This document shows, one piece after another, positions 1 to 8,223 of a stretch of DNA of 30,738 nucleotides (its first letter is position 1; every line of letters starts with the position of its first letter). This stretch comes from an uncultured Prevotella sp. (lineage in GTDB: Bacteria; Bacteroidota; Bacteroidia; Bacteroidales; Bacteroidaceae), in the NCBI GenBank assembly GCA_900769275.1, contig CAAGGA010000072.1:1-30738 (forward strand), given 5' to 3'. Position numbers and translations under genes: made by a program. Below the pieces are notes generated by a model that did no database searches, was not told the DNA's origin, and worked only from the letters and a program-made list of their open reading frames with translations.

Positions 1-8
1 AAACAACC

Positions 9-866
9 CTAAATCTCTTTCCTCTTTGCTCCCAACTTGATAAGCCATGGACCGCCTACGGCGCAGGCGATGCCGACGATGATGAACGGGATGGAGAGAA
101 TCTGTCCCATGTCGATAGGCAGTGAGGCTTCGAAGGCTTCCTGTACCTCTTTAGTATATTCTATGAAGAAACGGAAAGTGAAGATGAGGGCAAGGTCGAG
201 ACCGAAGAAGAATCCCGTGCCTACCCACTGCGGACGCTTCTTCCACCAATACCACATGACGAAGAAGAACACAGCGTAGGCTATCGCCTCATACAACTGT
301 CCCGGATGACGGGGAAGCATATCCACTCTCTCAAAGACAAAAGCCCAGGGAACGTCTGTCACCTTACCTATTATCTCGGAGTTCATCAGGTTGCCCAGAC
401 GGATGAAACAAGCCGTAGTAGGCACTGCTATCGAGATGGTATCCACTACAAACCATGCGTTCATCTTCATATTCTTGCAATAGAGCAGCAGGGCAAGGAT
501 GATACCCAGAGTGCCTCCGTGGGATGCCAGACCTTCGTAGCCCGTGAAATGCCATGAACCGTCAGCGGCAAAGCGGATGGGAAGAAGCATTTCTACGATA
601 TGTTGTCCGGAGGAAAGGAAATATCCTGGTTCGTAGAAGATGCAGTGACCCAGACGTGCCCCTATCAGTATGCCGATGAAGCAATAGAGGAACAAGGGTT
701 CAAATTTCTCGTCAGCCACTTTCTGCGCCTTGTACAGATGACGCACGATGAGGTATGCCAGCAGAAGTCCTATCAGCCAGCATGTGGAATACCAACGTAC
801 AGCCATCGGTCCGAGGTGGAAGATGATAAGGTCGGGATTCCAGTTTATGTATAATGGGTGGAGCAT
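9..866 (-). CDS. lgt: Prolipoprotein diacylglyceryl transferase
   Basis: Lgt transfers the diacylglyceryl group from phosphatidylglycerol to the lipobox cysteine of prolipoproteins in the inner membrane. The 285-residue protein has several hydrophobic helices and the family signature RLGNLMNSE, plus HPGQLYEA, which matches the conserved HP(S/G)QLYE segment. I chose the start at 866 (MLHPLYINW) because that is where homology to the family begins. The frame stays open for 34 more codons upstream, but those codons translate the AAACAAC repeat (Asn/Gln/Thr/Lys-rich) and are very unlikely to be protein. It lies downstream of ychF across a repeat-filled gap. Known for the family: essential in most diderm bacteria. 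It would also lipidate the lipoprotein encoded at 17123-17515. Confidence 0.95.
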   Translation of the reverse strand: MLHPLYINWNPDLIIFHLGPMAVRWYSTCWLIGLLLAYLIVRHLYKAQKVADEKFEPLFLYCFIGILIGARLGHCIFYEPGYFLSSGQHIVEMLLPIRFAADGSWHFTGYEGLASHGGTLGIILALLLYCKNMKMNAWFVVDTISIAVPTTACFIRLGNLMNSEIIGKVTDVPWAFVFERVDMLPRHPGQLYEAIAYAVFFFVMWYWWKKRPQWVGTGFFFGLDLALIFTFRFFIEYTKEVQEAFEASLPIDMGQILSIPFIIVGIACAVGGPWLIKLGAKRKEI

Positions 867-983
867 GGGTTTGGTTGTTTGGTTGTTTGTTTGGTTGTTT
901 GGTTGTTTTGTTGTTTGGTTGTTAGTGGCGCAATTGAGTCGAATACTATCAACTAAACAACAAAACAACTAAACAACTAAAAA
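867..983 (-). repeat. Intergenic inverted low-complexity element, copy A
   Basis: The whole gap between ychF and lgt is one element. On the plus strand it reads GTTGTTT-type repeats (about 870-922), a core at 926-950 containing CAATTGAGTCGAATACTATC, then AAACAAC-type repeats (951-980). The flanks are complementary, so the transcript could fold into a long imperfect A-U-rich hairpin. The AAACAAC-type repeats on the minus strand run up to a few bases before the lgt start codon. Copies B (20220-20333) and C (26238-26374) share the core and the layout. Confidence 0.8.
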
Positions 984-2084
984 TTAAACATTAAATCGGA
1001 AGTGCATGATGTCACCGTCCTGCACTACATATTCCTTACCTTCGATACCGAGTTTTCCGGCTTCCTTTATCGCAGCCTCTGACTTGTATTCCATGTAGTC
1101 CTCATACTTGATGACTTCGGCACGGATGAAGCCTTTCTCAAAGTCGGTATGGATGACGCCGGCACATTGAGGTGCTTTCCAGCCTTTCTTGAAGGTCCAT
1201 GCCTTCACTTCCATCTCGCCTGCCGTGATAAACGTCTGGAGATTGAGCAGGGCGTATGCCTTCTTGATAAGGCGGTTCACGCCGCTCTCTTCCAGTCCCA
1301 GTTCCTCAAGGAACAGTTGCTTGTCTTCATAGCTGTCAAAGCCGGCGATGTCTTCCTCCGTCTTGGCAGCCACTACCATTGACTCTGCTCCCTCTTCCTT
1401 TGCCAGTGCCTCCACCTTGCGGGTCCATTCGTTGCCGTCCTTGGCAGAAGCCTCATCTACGTTGCAGACATAGAGCACGGGCTTGGATGTGAGAAGGAAG
1501 AGATTGCGGGCAGCGTCCTGCTCATCCTTGCTCTCAAACTCCACGGTGCGTGCGTTCTTGCCTTGTGACAGGCATTCCTTGTATGCGTTGAGGACAGCCA
1601 GTTCTATCTTGGCATCCTTATTGCCGGCAGAAGCCGTCTTCTGTGTCTTGGCATAGCGGCTCTCGATGGTCTCAAGGTCTTTCAACTGCAGTTCCGTGTC
1701 GATAATCTCCTTGTCGCGGATAGGGTCGATGGTGCCGTCCACGTGAGTGATGTTCTCGTCCTCAAAGCAGCGCAGTACATGGATGATAGCGTCGGTCTCG
1801 CGGATATTTCCGAGGAACTTGTTGCCGAGTCCCTCGCCTTTTGACGCTCCTTTCACAAGGCCTGCAATATCTACTATCTCGCAGGTAGCGGGAACGATAC
1901 GACCGGGATGCACTATCTCTGCCAGTTTCGTCAGCCGCTCGTCGGGTACGGTAATCACACCGACGTTAGGCTCTATCGTGCAGAAAGGGAAATTAGCTGC
2001 CTGCGCCTTTGCGCTTGAAAGGCAGTTGAATAATGTAGATTTGCCGACATTAGGCAGTCCTACGATACCACATTTTAATGCCAT
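984..2084 (-). CDS. ychF: Ribosome-associated P-loop NTPase YchF (OLA1 family)
   Basis: YchF/OLA1 is a universally conserved TRAFAC NTPase that associates with ribosomes and prefers ATP over GTP. The 366-residue length is typical. Visible motifs are the P-loop GLPNVGKS near the N-terminus, the G3 segment DIAGLVKGASKGEGLGNKFL, and the unusual G4 NVDE in place of NKxD, which marks this family. The C-terminus is the TGS domain (about 280-366), ending in a segment like DGDIMHFRFNV. The start MALKCGIVGLPNVGKS matches the family. It sits between metF and lgt with repeat-filled gaps on both sides. No clear promoter was found before it; a TAGCTTGC about 30 bp upstream is a weak -7 candidate. Confidence 0.96.
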   Translation of the reverse strand: MALKCGIVGLPNVGKSTLFNCLSSAKAQAANFPFCTIEPNVGVITVPDERLTKLAEIVHPGRIVPATCEIVDIAGLVKGASKGEGLGNKFLGNIRETDAIIHVLRCFEDENITHVDGTIDPIRDKEIIDTELQLKDLETIESRYAKTQKTASAGNKDAKIELAVLNAYKECLSQGKNARTVEFESKDEQDAARNLFLLTSKPVLYVCNVDEASAKDGNEWTRKVEALAKEEGAESMVVAAKTEEDIAGFDSYEDKQLFLEELGLEESGVNRLIKKAYALLNLQTFITAGEMEVKAWTFKKGWKAPQCAGVIHTDFEKGFIRAEVIKYEDYMEYKSEAAIKEAGKLGIEGKEYVVQDGDIMHFRFNV

Positions 2085-2295
2085 AGATATTTTGATGTTC
2101 TGAAGTTTCGCAAGCTACAACTTTTTCGGTTTTACGGAAATATGGTTTTACGGTCGCTTCGCTTTTACGGAGGTTACGCTATATTCCGCATAACCTCATA
2201 ACCTTAAAAACCTTGCAAGTCATTACTTACGAAAGTTGAATAATGTTTTTTTCTTTGACTAATTTTTTCTCTGACTAATTTTTTCTCTGACGGAA
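2085..2295 (-). repeat. Low-complexity ychF/metF intergenic region
   Basis: No gene fits in this 211-bp gap. Plus-strand bases about 2129-2180 repeat GGTTTTACGG-like units and about 2181-2214 carry the roughly complementary AACCTCATAACCTTAAAAACC, an imperfect inverted arrangement. Bases about 2245-2293 hold a tandem repeat of the 16-mer AATTTTTTCTCTGACT (about three copies, the first and last degenerate) directly downstream of the metF stop codon. The design matches that of the metF/metH gap but the core differs from copies A-C. Confidence 0.6.
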
Positions 2296-3261
2296 TTACT
2301 TGAACAGTTCCCGGACGATGCTCTGTACCTGCTCCGTGCGGGTCATCGTGTAGAAGTGGAGGACGGGGAAACCGGCGGCCAGGAGTTTCTCGCCTTGGCT
2401 TATCGCCCACTCTATTCCCACTTTCTTTACGTCGCCGTTGTCATTGCAACGCAACACTTTTTCCACGAGTTCCTGCGGCAAATCCACTGCAAAGGTCTGT
2501 GGAAGAACCGTGAGCTGCGTCTTGGTGGCAAAGGGTTTCAGTCCCGGGAGTATAGGAGCATGAATGCCTGCCTTGTCGCATTCCTCACGATACTGGATGA
2601 TACGGTCGGCATCATAGCATATCTGCGTGGCTATATACTCCGCTCCGGCATCAACCTTCTGCTTGAGATAGCCGAGGTCGGTGAGTTTGTTAGGCGACTC
2701 CACGTGCTTCTCCGGGTAACCGGCCACACCGATACAGAACTGGCTGTTGTGCTTGGTGTTGGGTTCGCCGTCGATAAAGCGTCCGGCATTCATGTCCATA
2801 ATCTGCTTGACGAGGGCATCGGCGTGCTCCAAACCCTCGGGATGAGGGCGGAACCGTGAGTCGCCGTGCATGGCATCACCGCGAAGTGCGAGCACGTTGT
2901 GTATGCCGAGGAAGTCGAGGTCGATGAGTGTGTCCTCGATGTCATAGCGTGACTGTCCTCCGCAGATGACGTGTGGCACCACTTCTATGCCGTATTTCTT
3001 CATTATGGCAGCAGAGACACCTACGGTACCGGGGCGACGGCGCACCACGTGCTTCTCTATCAGTCCGTCGGGACGCTCCGTATATTTCGTTTCTTCGCGG
3101 TGGCAGGTCACGTTGATGAATGCAGGATTGTAGGGCATCAACGAGTCTATCGCCGCAAACGTCTTGTCGAGTCCGTCGCCTTTCAGCGGTGGGAGCAATT
3201 CAAAGGAGAAGCGGTTCTTGCCTTCTTCCTTCGCTTTCTGTATTATTTCTGTTATGGTCAT
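2296..3261 (-). CDS. metF: 5,10-methylenetetrahydrofolate reductase
   Basis: MetF reduces 5,10-methylene-THF to 5-methyl-THF with FAD and NAD(P)H, supplying the methyl donor for methionine synthase. The 321-residue TIM-barrel protein shows the N-terminal FSFELLPP motif (Glu21 is the expected catalytic acid, by analogy with Glu28 of the E. coli enzyme), ALRGD, and the C-terminal HFYTMTRTEQV. The start at 3261 (MTITEIIQKA) fits the family. The frame is open for 27 codons further upstream, but they translate a tandem repeat (KLPQNRKLPQNRK) and are rejected. It lies directly downstream of metH, so the cofactor and the enzyme that uses it are made from one cluster. Confidence 0.95.
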   Translation of the reverse strand: MTITEIIQKAKEEGKNRFSFELLPPLKGDGLDKTFAAIDSLMPYNPAFINVTCHREETKYTERPDGLIEKHVVRRRPGTVGVSAAIMKKYGIEVVPHVICGGQSRYDIEDTLIDLDFLGIHNVLALRGDAMHGDSRFRPHPEGLEHADALVKQIMDMNAGRFIDGEPNTKHNSQFCIGVAGYPEKHVESPNKLTDLGYLKQKVDAGAEYIATQICYDADRIIQYREECDKAGIHAPILPGLKPFATKTQLTVLPQTFAVDLPQELVEKVLRCNDNGDVKKVGIEWAISQGEKLLAAGFPVLHFYTMTRTEQVQSIVRELFK

Positions 3262-3369
3262 TTTTTTTTGCGGAAGTTTGCGGTTTTGCGGAAGTTTACG
3301 GTTTTGCGGAAGTTTGTAAAGGTTGACAGTAACTTCCGTCAAACCTTAAAACCTTAAAACCGTATAACC
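3262..3369 (-). repeat. Tandem/inverted repeat in the metF/metH gap
   Basis: Plus-strand bases about 3270-3315 hold nearly three copies of an 18-mer built from GCGGAAGTTT and GCGGTTTT. Bases 3331-3362 carry the complementary pieces AACTTCCG and TTAAAACCTTAAAACCG, so the transcript can form an imperfect hairpin before the metF start codon. No conserved core with copies A-C. Confidence 0.65.
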
Positions 3370-6300
3370 TTATACATTAAAATATTTCACGGGAGTATTG
3401 GCGAATATCAGTCCGCAGATACTTTCTCCGGGGTTTATCATGTTTGTTGACGTGAGTGAGAGACCCATCCTTTCCCTTGCATGAAGCATGTCGAGCACAG
3501 GGACTTTAAGGGCGTGGTCAGGACAGGCACCATAGCCGAATGCCATCCTTATGCCGTTGCTTCCCCAGAAGAGGTGTTTCTGCACATATTCCTGCACGTA
3601 TTCCGCCAATGCTTCGGCGAGGCGGTCGCAGAGCAGCTTTGACATTATGGCATGATATTCATCGTTTTCCCTGCGATATTTCTCCTGAAGAGCATTGAGT
3701 CCTATGCCGGCAGTCACTACAAACGGGCAGATAAAGTCCGTGGCGTGCTGACCTTGGCAACATGGGCAGAGCCTCAGCTGACGTGCGTGGTAACCTCGCA
3801 TGATGTGGTCGGCAAGACATTGCGTCTGACGCTCGTCTTTCAGTGAGCGGGGGAATGGCAGGGAATAGTCCTTTCCGTCGCACGTGATGATGATTTCATC
3901 CTCGTCAGTGGAGCGTGCGGGAAGAATTCTTGCAGCAGCCTGCAGGCTTATCATCTGTTTCTCTTCCATTTCCCGTAACATTGCCTCGGCATCACGGCGC
4001 AGTTTCAGCCCTTCTTCCGACTCACGTGCTTCGCCTTTCATGCCCCATGCCTGATAGAACATCTGCCATGATATGCGGTCAGTCACGTCGCTGATTTTCA
4101 CGTTGAGGTTCACCTGCTCGGTGCTTCTCGGCACGGCAACGAGTTCCTGAGTCTTGACAAAGCGCCGGCGGCGTGACTCCTCCACCGTGAGAAGAGTCTT
4201 GTCCGCCTCGCGGGAGATGTAATTGTCACGTATAATCTTCTGCTGGGCTTTCAGTTCAGCGATGTATTCCCTGCTGTCGTCAGCTTTCAGCCGTCTGATG
4301 ATACTGGGGTTGTCAGCAGCCGCATGGGCGCAGATGACTATGCCATCGGGATATTCCGGTGCTATCTTCACGGCGGTGTGTAGCGGCGATGTGGTTGCTC
4401 CACCGATGATGACAGGCGTTGTCATGCCGCTTTTGCCAAGTAACCTCACGACGTTGGTCATCTCTGTCAGCGAGGGGGTGATGAGTCCGGAGAGACCTAT
4501 CACGTCAGCCTGCCAGCGTCTTGCCTCCTCTACGATGGTTTCCGGTTCCACCATCACGCCGAGGTCTTTCACTTCGAAGCCGTTGCATTGCATGACGACA
4601 CCTACAATGTTCTTTCCTATGTCGTGGACATCACCCTTTACCGTAGCAATAACGACACGGACAGTGTCCTCAAGCCTCCCATCGCGGTGGCTTTTTTTTG
4701 TGGCTTTCATGTGTGGCTCCAGCACTGCGACGGCTTTCTTCATCACTCTTGCAGACTTTACCACCTGTGGCAGGAACATCTTTCCTTCTCCGAACAGTCT
4801 GCCTACCTGCTCCATGGCGGGCATCAGATAGTTGTCGATGACGGCGAGCGGAGTGCCGGTTTCACGAAATGCTTCCAGAGTGTCAGCGTCGATGTTGCTG
4901 TCCAGACCTTTCAGCATGGCGAAGGCGATGCGTTCCTTCAGGTCAGCAGGCATTGCCGTCTTCTTCTCAGCGTTCTTTCCGTTGTCAGTTTCCTTTGCTG
5001 CCTCTTCCTTTTCTTTCAGTTGCTGTGCAAAGTCTGTCAGACGTTCAGCAGCGTACTTGTCCCTGTTGAGTATCACATCCTCTACATGGCGGCGCAGCTG
5101 CTCCGGTATGTCGTCGTAGATGGTCAGCATGGCGGGGTTTACGATGCTCATGTCGAGTCCCGCCTTTATGGCATGATAGAGGAAGACGGAGTGCATTGCC
5201 TGCCGCACGGTGTTGTTTCCGCGGAAGGAGAAGGAGAGGTTTGATATGCCGCCGGAGAGATGCACCTCGGGCATTTCCTCATGGATAGTGCGGCAAGCCT
5301 CTATGAAAGCCCTGCCATAGTCATCGTGCTCGGGCATTCCCGTTGCGACAGCGAGGACATTAGGGTCGAATATGATGTCTTCTCCCGGGAAACCGATACC
5401 TTTGAGCAGTGAGTAGGCACGTCGTGCCACTTCTATCTTTCTGTCGTATGTATCGGCCTGTCCTTTTTCGTCAAAGAGCATGACGACAGCGGCAGCCCCC
5501 ATGGAATGGATATACCTTGCTTTCTTCAGGAATTTCTCTTCGCCTTCCTTGAGGGATATAGAGTTGACGATACTCTTTCCCTGCACGCATTGCAGTCCTG
5601 CCTGCAGAATCTCCCATTTTGAGGAGTCAATCATCACGGGCACTCGTGCTATCTCCGGCTCTGAGGCTATGAGATTGAGGAACGTGGTCATAGCCTCCAC
5701 GCCATTGATGAGTCCGTCATCCATGCAGATGTCTATCACCTGTGCTCCTGCATCCACCTGTGCCCTTGCCACGGTGAGGGCTTCGGTATAGTTGCCGGCC
5801 TGAATGAGTTTCTTGAATTTTGCCGAGCCTGCCACGTTGGTTCTCTCGCCGATGTTCACAAATCCTGTGTCGGCATTGAGAACGAGGGGTTCAAGTCCTG
5901 AGAGGGTGCATACCTGCTTGTGCTTTGTCTTTATCTCTCGCGGTTGGTATCTCTTTGCCACTGTGGCTACGGCACGGATATGTTCCGGTGTCGTACCGCA
6001 GCACCCGCCATAGATATTGACGAGTCGTTGGCTGAACAGTTCCTCTGCTACGGCAGCGAACGTCTCGGGCGTTTCGTCATATCCACCCATCACGTTGGGC
6101 AGTCCGGCATTGGGGTGCATGGAGACGGGGCATTCTGCTACAGCCTCCAGACGTTGCAGCCATTGCTTCAGTTGTTTTGCGCCGAAACCGCAGTTGAGAC
6201 CGACAGACAGGAGGTTGGGGTGTGACAGCGATGCTGCAAAGGCTTCGACAGTCTGTCCTGACAGCGTTCTTCCCGAGGCATCAGAAAGCGTCCCGCTGAC

Positions 6301-6960
6301 CATGACGGGGATGTCCCTACCCTTTTCTTCTGCCACGGTATCTACTGCCTTGAGTGCCGCTTTAGCGTTGAGCGTGTCAAAGACAGTCTCTACGAGGATG
6401 ATGTCCGCTCCGCCGTCCATGAGTCCTCTTACGGCGTCGCAGTAGGTCTCTGTGAGCTCTGTGAAGGTGACATCGCGTGAGGCGGGATTGTTTACGTCAG
6501 CCGAGATGGAAGCCGTTCTGTTGGTAGGTCCGAGAGAACCTGCAATGATTATATTCCTTTTGCCCTCCTTTTGGCTTGCGTCGTCAATGTCATTCCCTGC
6601 GGATGTAGCCTCTTTGCAAGCCTGACTGGCGCAGGTGGCAGCAGCTTTGGCTATGTCATATACTCTGTCTTCGAGTCCGTAGTCTTGCAGGGAGAACCTG
6701 TTGCAGTTGAAACTGTTGGTCTCTATAATGTCTGCTCCGGCATTGATATAGTCGAGGTGCATCTTAGTTACCGTCCCGGGCTGTGTGATGCAGAGCACGT
6801 CATTGCATCCTTTGAGCGGAACGTTGTGCTCACGGAATACCATTCCTCGGAAATCTTCTTCTGTGAGTCCGAGCTTCTGCAGGTAAGTGCCTGTAGCACC
6901 ATCGAGAATAAGTATTCTTGAGTGCATTTCCTGAATTATATCGTTGCGTGTTGCAGTCAT
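3370..6960 (-). CDS. metH: Cobalamin-dependent methionine synthase
   Basis: MetH moves a methyl group from 5-methyl-THF to homocysteine through cobalamin. The 1196 residues (E. coli about 1227) hold all four modules. The homocysteine-binding barrel has the zinc ligands Cys257 (GLNCGFG) and Cys320/Cys321 (GGCCGTT). The pterin-binding barrel starts near FVNIGERTNVAGSAKF. The B12 domain has the lower axial ligand His779 in DVHDIGKNIVG. The reactivation domain has the S-adenosylmethionine-binding segment GYGACPDHALK. The module set is complete, with no frameshift. A well-formed promoter lies 47-77 bp upstream, and no cobalamin riboswitch was recognised in the leader. The gene probably heads the metH-metF-ychF-lgt cluster. 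Confidence 0.97.
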   Translation of the reverse strand: MTATRNDIIQEMHSRILILDGATGTYLQKLGLTEEDFRGMVFREHNVPLKGCNDVLCITQPGTVTKMHLDYINAGADIIETNSFNCNRFSLQDYGLEDRVYDIAKAAATCASQACKEATSAGNDIDDASQKEGKRNIIIAGSLGPTNRTASISADVNNPASRDVTFTELTETYCDAVRGLMDGGADIILVETVFDTLNAKAALKAVDTVAEEKGRDIPVMVSGTLSDASGRTLSGQTVEAFAASLSHPNLLSVGLNCGFGAKQLKQWLQRLEAVAECPVSMHPNAGLPNVMGGYDETPETFAAVAEELFSQRLVNIYGGCCGTTPEHIRAVATVAKRYQPREIKTKHKQVCTLSGLEPLVLNADTGFVNIGERTNVAGSAKFKKLIQAGNYTEALTVARAQVDAGAQVIDICMDDGLINGVEAMTTFLNLIASEPEIARVPVMIDSSKWEILQAGLQCVQGKSIVNSISLKEGEEKFLKKARYIHSMGAAAVVMLFDEKGQADTYDRKIEVARRAYSLLKGIGFPGEDIIFDPNVLAVATGMPEHDDYGRAFIEACRTIHEEMPEVHLSGGISNLSFSFRGNNTVRQAMHSVFLYHAIKAGLDMSIVNPAMLTIYDDIPEQLRRHVEDVILNRDKYAAERLTDFAQQLKEKEEAAKETDNGKNAEKKTAMPADLKERIAFAMLKGLDSNIDADTLEAFRETGTPLAVIDNYLMPAMEQVGRLFGEGKMFLPQVVKSARVMKKAVAVLEPHMKATKKSHRDGRLEDTVRVVIATVKGDVHDIGKNIVGVVMQCNGFEVKDLGVMVEPETIVEEARRWQADVIGLSGLITPSLTEMTNVVRLLGKSGMTTPVIIGGATTSPLHTAVKIAPEYPDGIVICAHAAADNPSIIRRLKADDSREYIAELKAQQKIIRDNYISREADKTLLTVEESRRRRFVKTQELVAVPRSTEQVNLNVKISDVTDRISWQMFYQAWGMKGEARESEEGLKLRRDAEAMLREMEEKQMISLQAAARILPARSTDEDEIIITCDGKDYSLPFPRSLKDERQTQCLADHIMRGYHARQLRLCPCCQGQHATDFICPFVVTAGIGLNALQEKYRRENDEYHAIMSKLLCDRLAEALAEYVQEYVQKHLFWGSNGIRMAFGYGACPDHALKVPVLDMLHARERMGLSLTSTNMINPGESICGLIFANTPVKYFNV

Positions 6961-7006
6961 TGTCCTACGTTGGTTTTTGTTGTTACGTGTAAAACCTTAT
7001 AAGGTG

Positions 7007-7037
7007 CAAAGTTACGATAAAATCCCCAAACCACAAA
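7007..7037 (-). promoter_or_regulatory. Bacteroidetes-type promoter for metH
   Basis: Read on the minus strand: TTTG (7037-7034), 19 bp, then TAACTTTG (7014-7007). This matches the TTTG / TAnnTTTG consensus of the Bacteroidetes primary sigma factor. A perfect 12-bp palindrome, ACCTTATAAGGT (6994-7005), sits at the expected transcription start and could be an operator or a coincidence. The leader would be about 40 nt. Confidence 0.75.
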
Positions 7038-7071
7038 ATTCTTTCCTTATTGTTTTCCATTTCGCCCCTAT

Positions 7072-7155
7072 TCTCCCCCTACCCTATTCTCCTCCTCTGC
7101 TACCCTATTCTCCTCCTCTCTCCTATCCTTATTCTCCTCCTCTCCTATCCCTATG
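7072..7155. repeat. Pyrimidine-rich tandem repeat upstream of the metH promoter
   Basis: About three imperfect copies of a 21-22 bp unit (TACCCTATTCTCCTCCTCT plus 2-3 bases) on the plus strand, purine-rich on the coding strand. It lies in the 379-bp gap 6961-7339, which otherwise holds the metH promoter and a short direct repeat and no gene. Confidence 0.6.
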
Positions 7156-7264
7156 CGGGTATTCATAATCACCGAAAGTATATGGTCAACGAGGATTCAA
7201 CTCAAACACATATAAAATCCCTTTTACACCAGTAGGAATATAAATGGTCTATACTATACGAAAT

Positions 7265-7294
7265 AACATCTGCTCAAAAAAACATCTGCTCAAA
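7265..7294. repeat. Short direct repeat, two copies of a 14-mer
   Basis: AACATCTGCTCAAA occurs at 7265-7278 and again at 7281-7294, just downstream of the zinc-ribbon gene. No function is evident. Confidence 0.6.
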
Positions 7295-7339
7295 TCAACG
7301 TCTGTTTTTGTCACCATAACGCTAATGACCGATCCGTGA

Positions 7340-8071
7340 TTATCTGAGACGGAAGGTGTTGGAACCTGTCTTGATCCAGATGCGTCCTTTGTTGTCGCGG
7401 TACTCATCGCTGCTGATTTTTGATACTTGGGTGAGAATCACACGACAACCGTAGTCATCAACAAAAGTGTATTTTTTAGGTTCCCAATGATGCTCCTTGA
7501 AATATTTGTCTTGTTTCCGCATGAATTTTGCATGGTCGCGTGCTTTTTCGGCTGTAATTTTTGCTATTTCGTTCTCGTCAACTTCCATTCTGTAATGGTG
7601 GCACTCTGTGTGTCCGCAGTCAAGGCATCGCTCTTTGTAATCGCCTTCAAGCAGATTGCGGGTGTCAATGCGGTTCTCAAACCAAAACTCATAATTGTTG
7701 CTGTTGCATTCCGGGCAGAGGTGGCGGGAACCGTCGATGGTCGTGCTTGCGCCCTCGGCATCTTCTTCTTTCAATATATGGCCGCAATTCTTGCACACGA
7801 ATTTTCTGTGGTCGTTCCAATAGCGGGTTTCACTGCGCTTTTCAAATACCTTAAGATAGGCTTCTTTGCCATCGTAAAACCACTGGTAGCCGATAGGGTC
7901 ATACTCGATGCGTGTGTAGCCCTTTTCGGGATTGTATCCGTCGTAATCCATGCTGAAGTCTTTTTTCCCGCATTTTGGGCATTTTAATTCCGATTGTTTA
8001 CCCAAAGACAATCCCCATACGATGCAAATCACCGCATATACTCCAAAGCCTATTAAAATCCATGTCCACAT
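7340..8071 (-). CDS. Membrane-anchored zinc-ribbon protein, function unknown
   Basis: Not recognised as a named family. The 243 residues begin with one membrane helix (about 3-24, WTWILIGFGVYAVICIVWGL). Next come two probable zinc ribbons: CPKCGKKD about 31-38 paired with CKNCGH near 92, and CPECN near 119 paired with CLDCGH near 147. A charged segment and a C-terminal beta-rich region (YTFVDDYGCRVILTQVSK, then RIWIKTGSNTFRLR) follow. Spacing and Cys pairs support metal binding; nothing shows a catalytic site. It has its own promoter-like sequence, so it is probably expressed separately from PL9 and metH. Whether the ribbons face the cytoplasm depends on topology, which the short N-terminus does not settle. 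Confidence 0.8.
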   Translation of the reverse strand: MWTWILIGFGVYAVICIVWGLSLGKQSELKCPKCGKKDFSMDYDGYNPEKGYTRIEYDPIGYQWFYDGKEAYLKVFEKRSETRYWNDHRKFVCKNCGHILKEEDAEGASTTIDGSRHLCPECNSNNYEFWFENRIDTRNLLEGDYKERCLDCGHTECHHYRMEVDENEIAKITAEKARDHAKFMRKQDKYFKEHHWEPKKYTFVDDYGCRVILTQVSKISSDEYRDNKGRIWIKTGSNTFRLR

Positions 8072-8121
8072 ATCCGTTGTATTCTAATGAGGGTTAGACA
8101 ATTCTTTTTCCTTATTATATG

Positions 8122-8153
8122 CAAAGGTAATGTTTTTTTATAAATATAGTCAA
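8122..8153 (-). promoter_or_regulatory. Bacteroidetes-type promoter for the zinc-ribbon gene
   Basis: Minus strand: TTGAC (8153-8149), 19 bp, then TACCTTTG (8129-8122), a perfect TAnnTTTG -7 element with a partial -33 element. It lies 51-82 bp before the start codon at 8071. Confidence 0.65.
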
Positions 8154-8166
8154 TTAAACTACAAAA

Positions 8167-8180
8167 ACAAAGTTCTTTGT
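8167..8180 (-). terminator. Weak terminator-like stem after the PL9 gene
   Basis: The minus strand reads ACAAAGAACTTTGT followed by TTTTG, a short A-U-rich stem with a T run about 45 bp after the pectate lyase stop codon. The stem is weak, so it may not terminate. Confidence 0.3.
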
Positions 8181-8223
8181 ATGATATTCTATTGTACAAC
8201 CTGTGCGGCGACTCGGTACAAGT

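Noticed and set aside
867..968. A longer Lgt start at 968
   Set aside because: The added residues translate the AAACAAC repeat of copy A; the Lgt fold begins at MLHPLYINW.
3262..3342. A longer MetF start at 3342
   Set aside because: The extra residues (KLPQNRK repeats) come from the tandem repeat; the family start is MTITEIIQ.
6961..7339. A cobalamin or S-adenosylmethionine riboswitch before metH
   Set aside because: The leader from the predicted start site is only about 40 nt and shows no B12-box or SAM-type core; upstream DNA is simple repeats.
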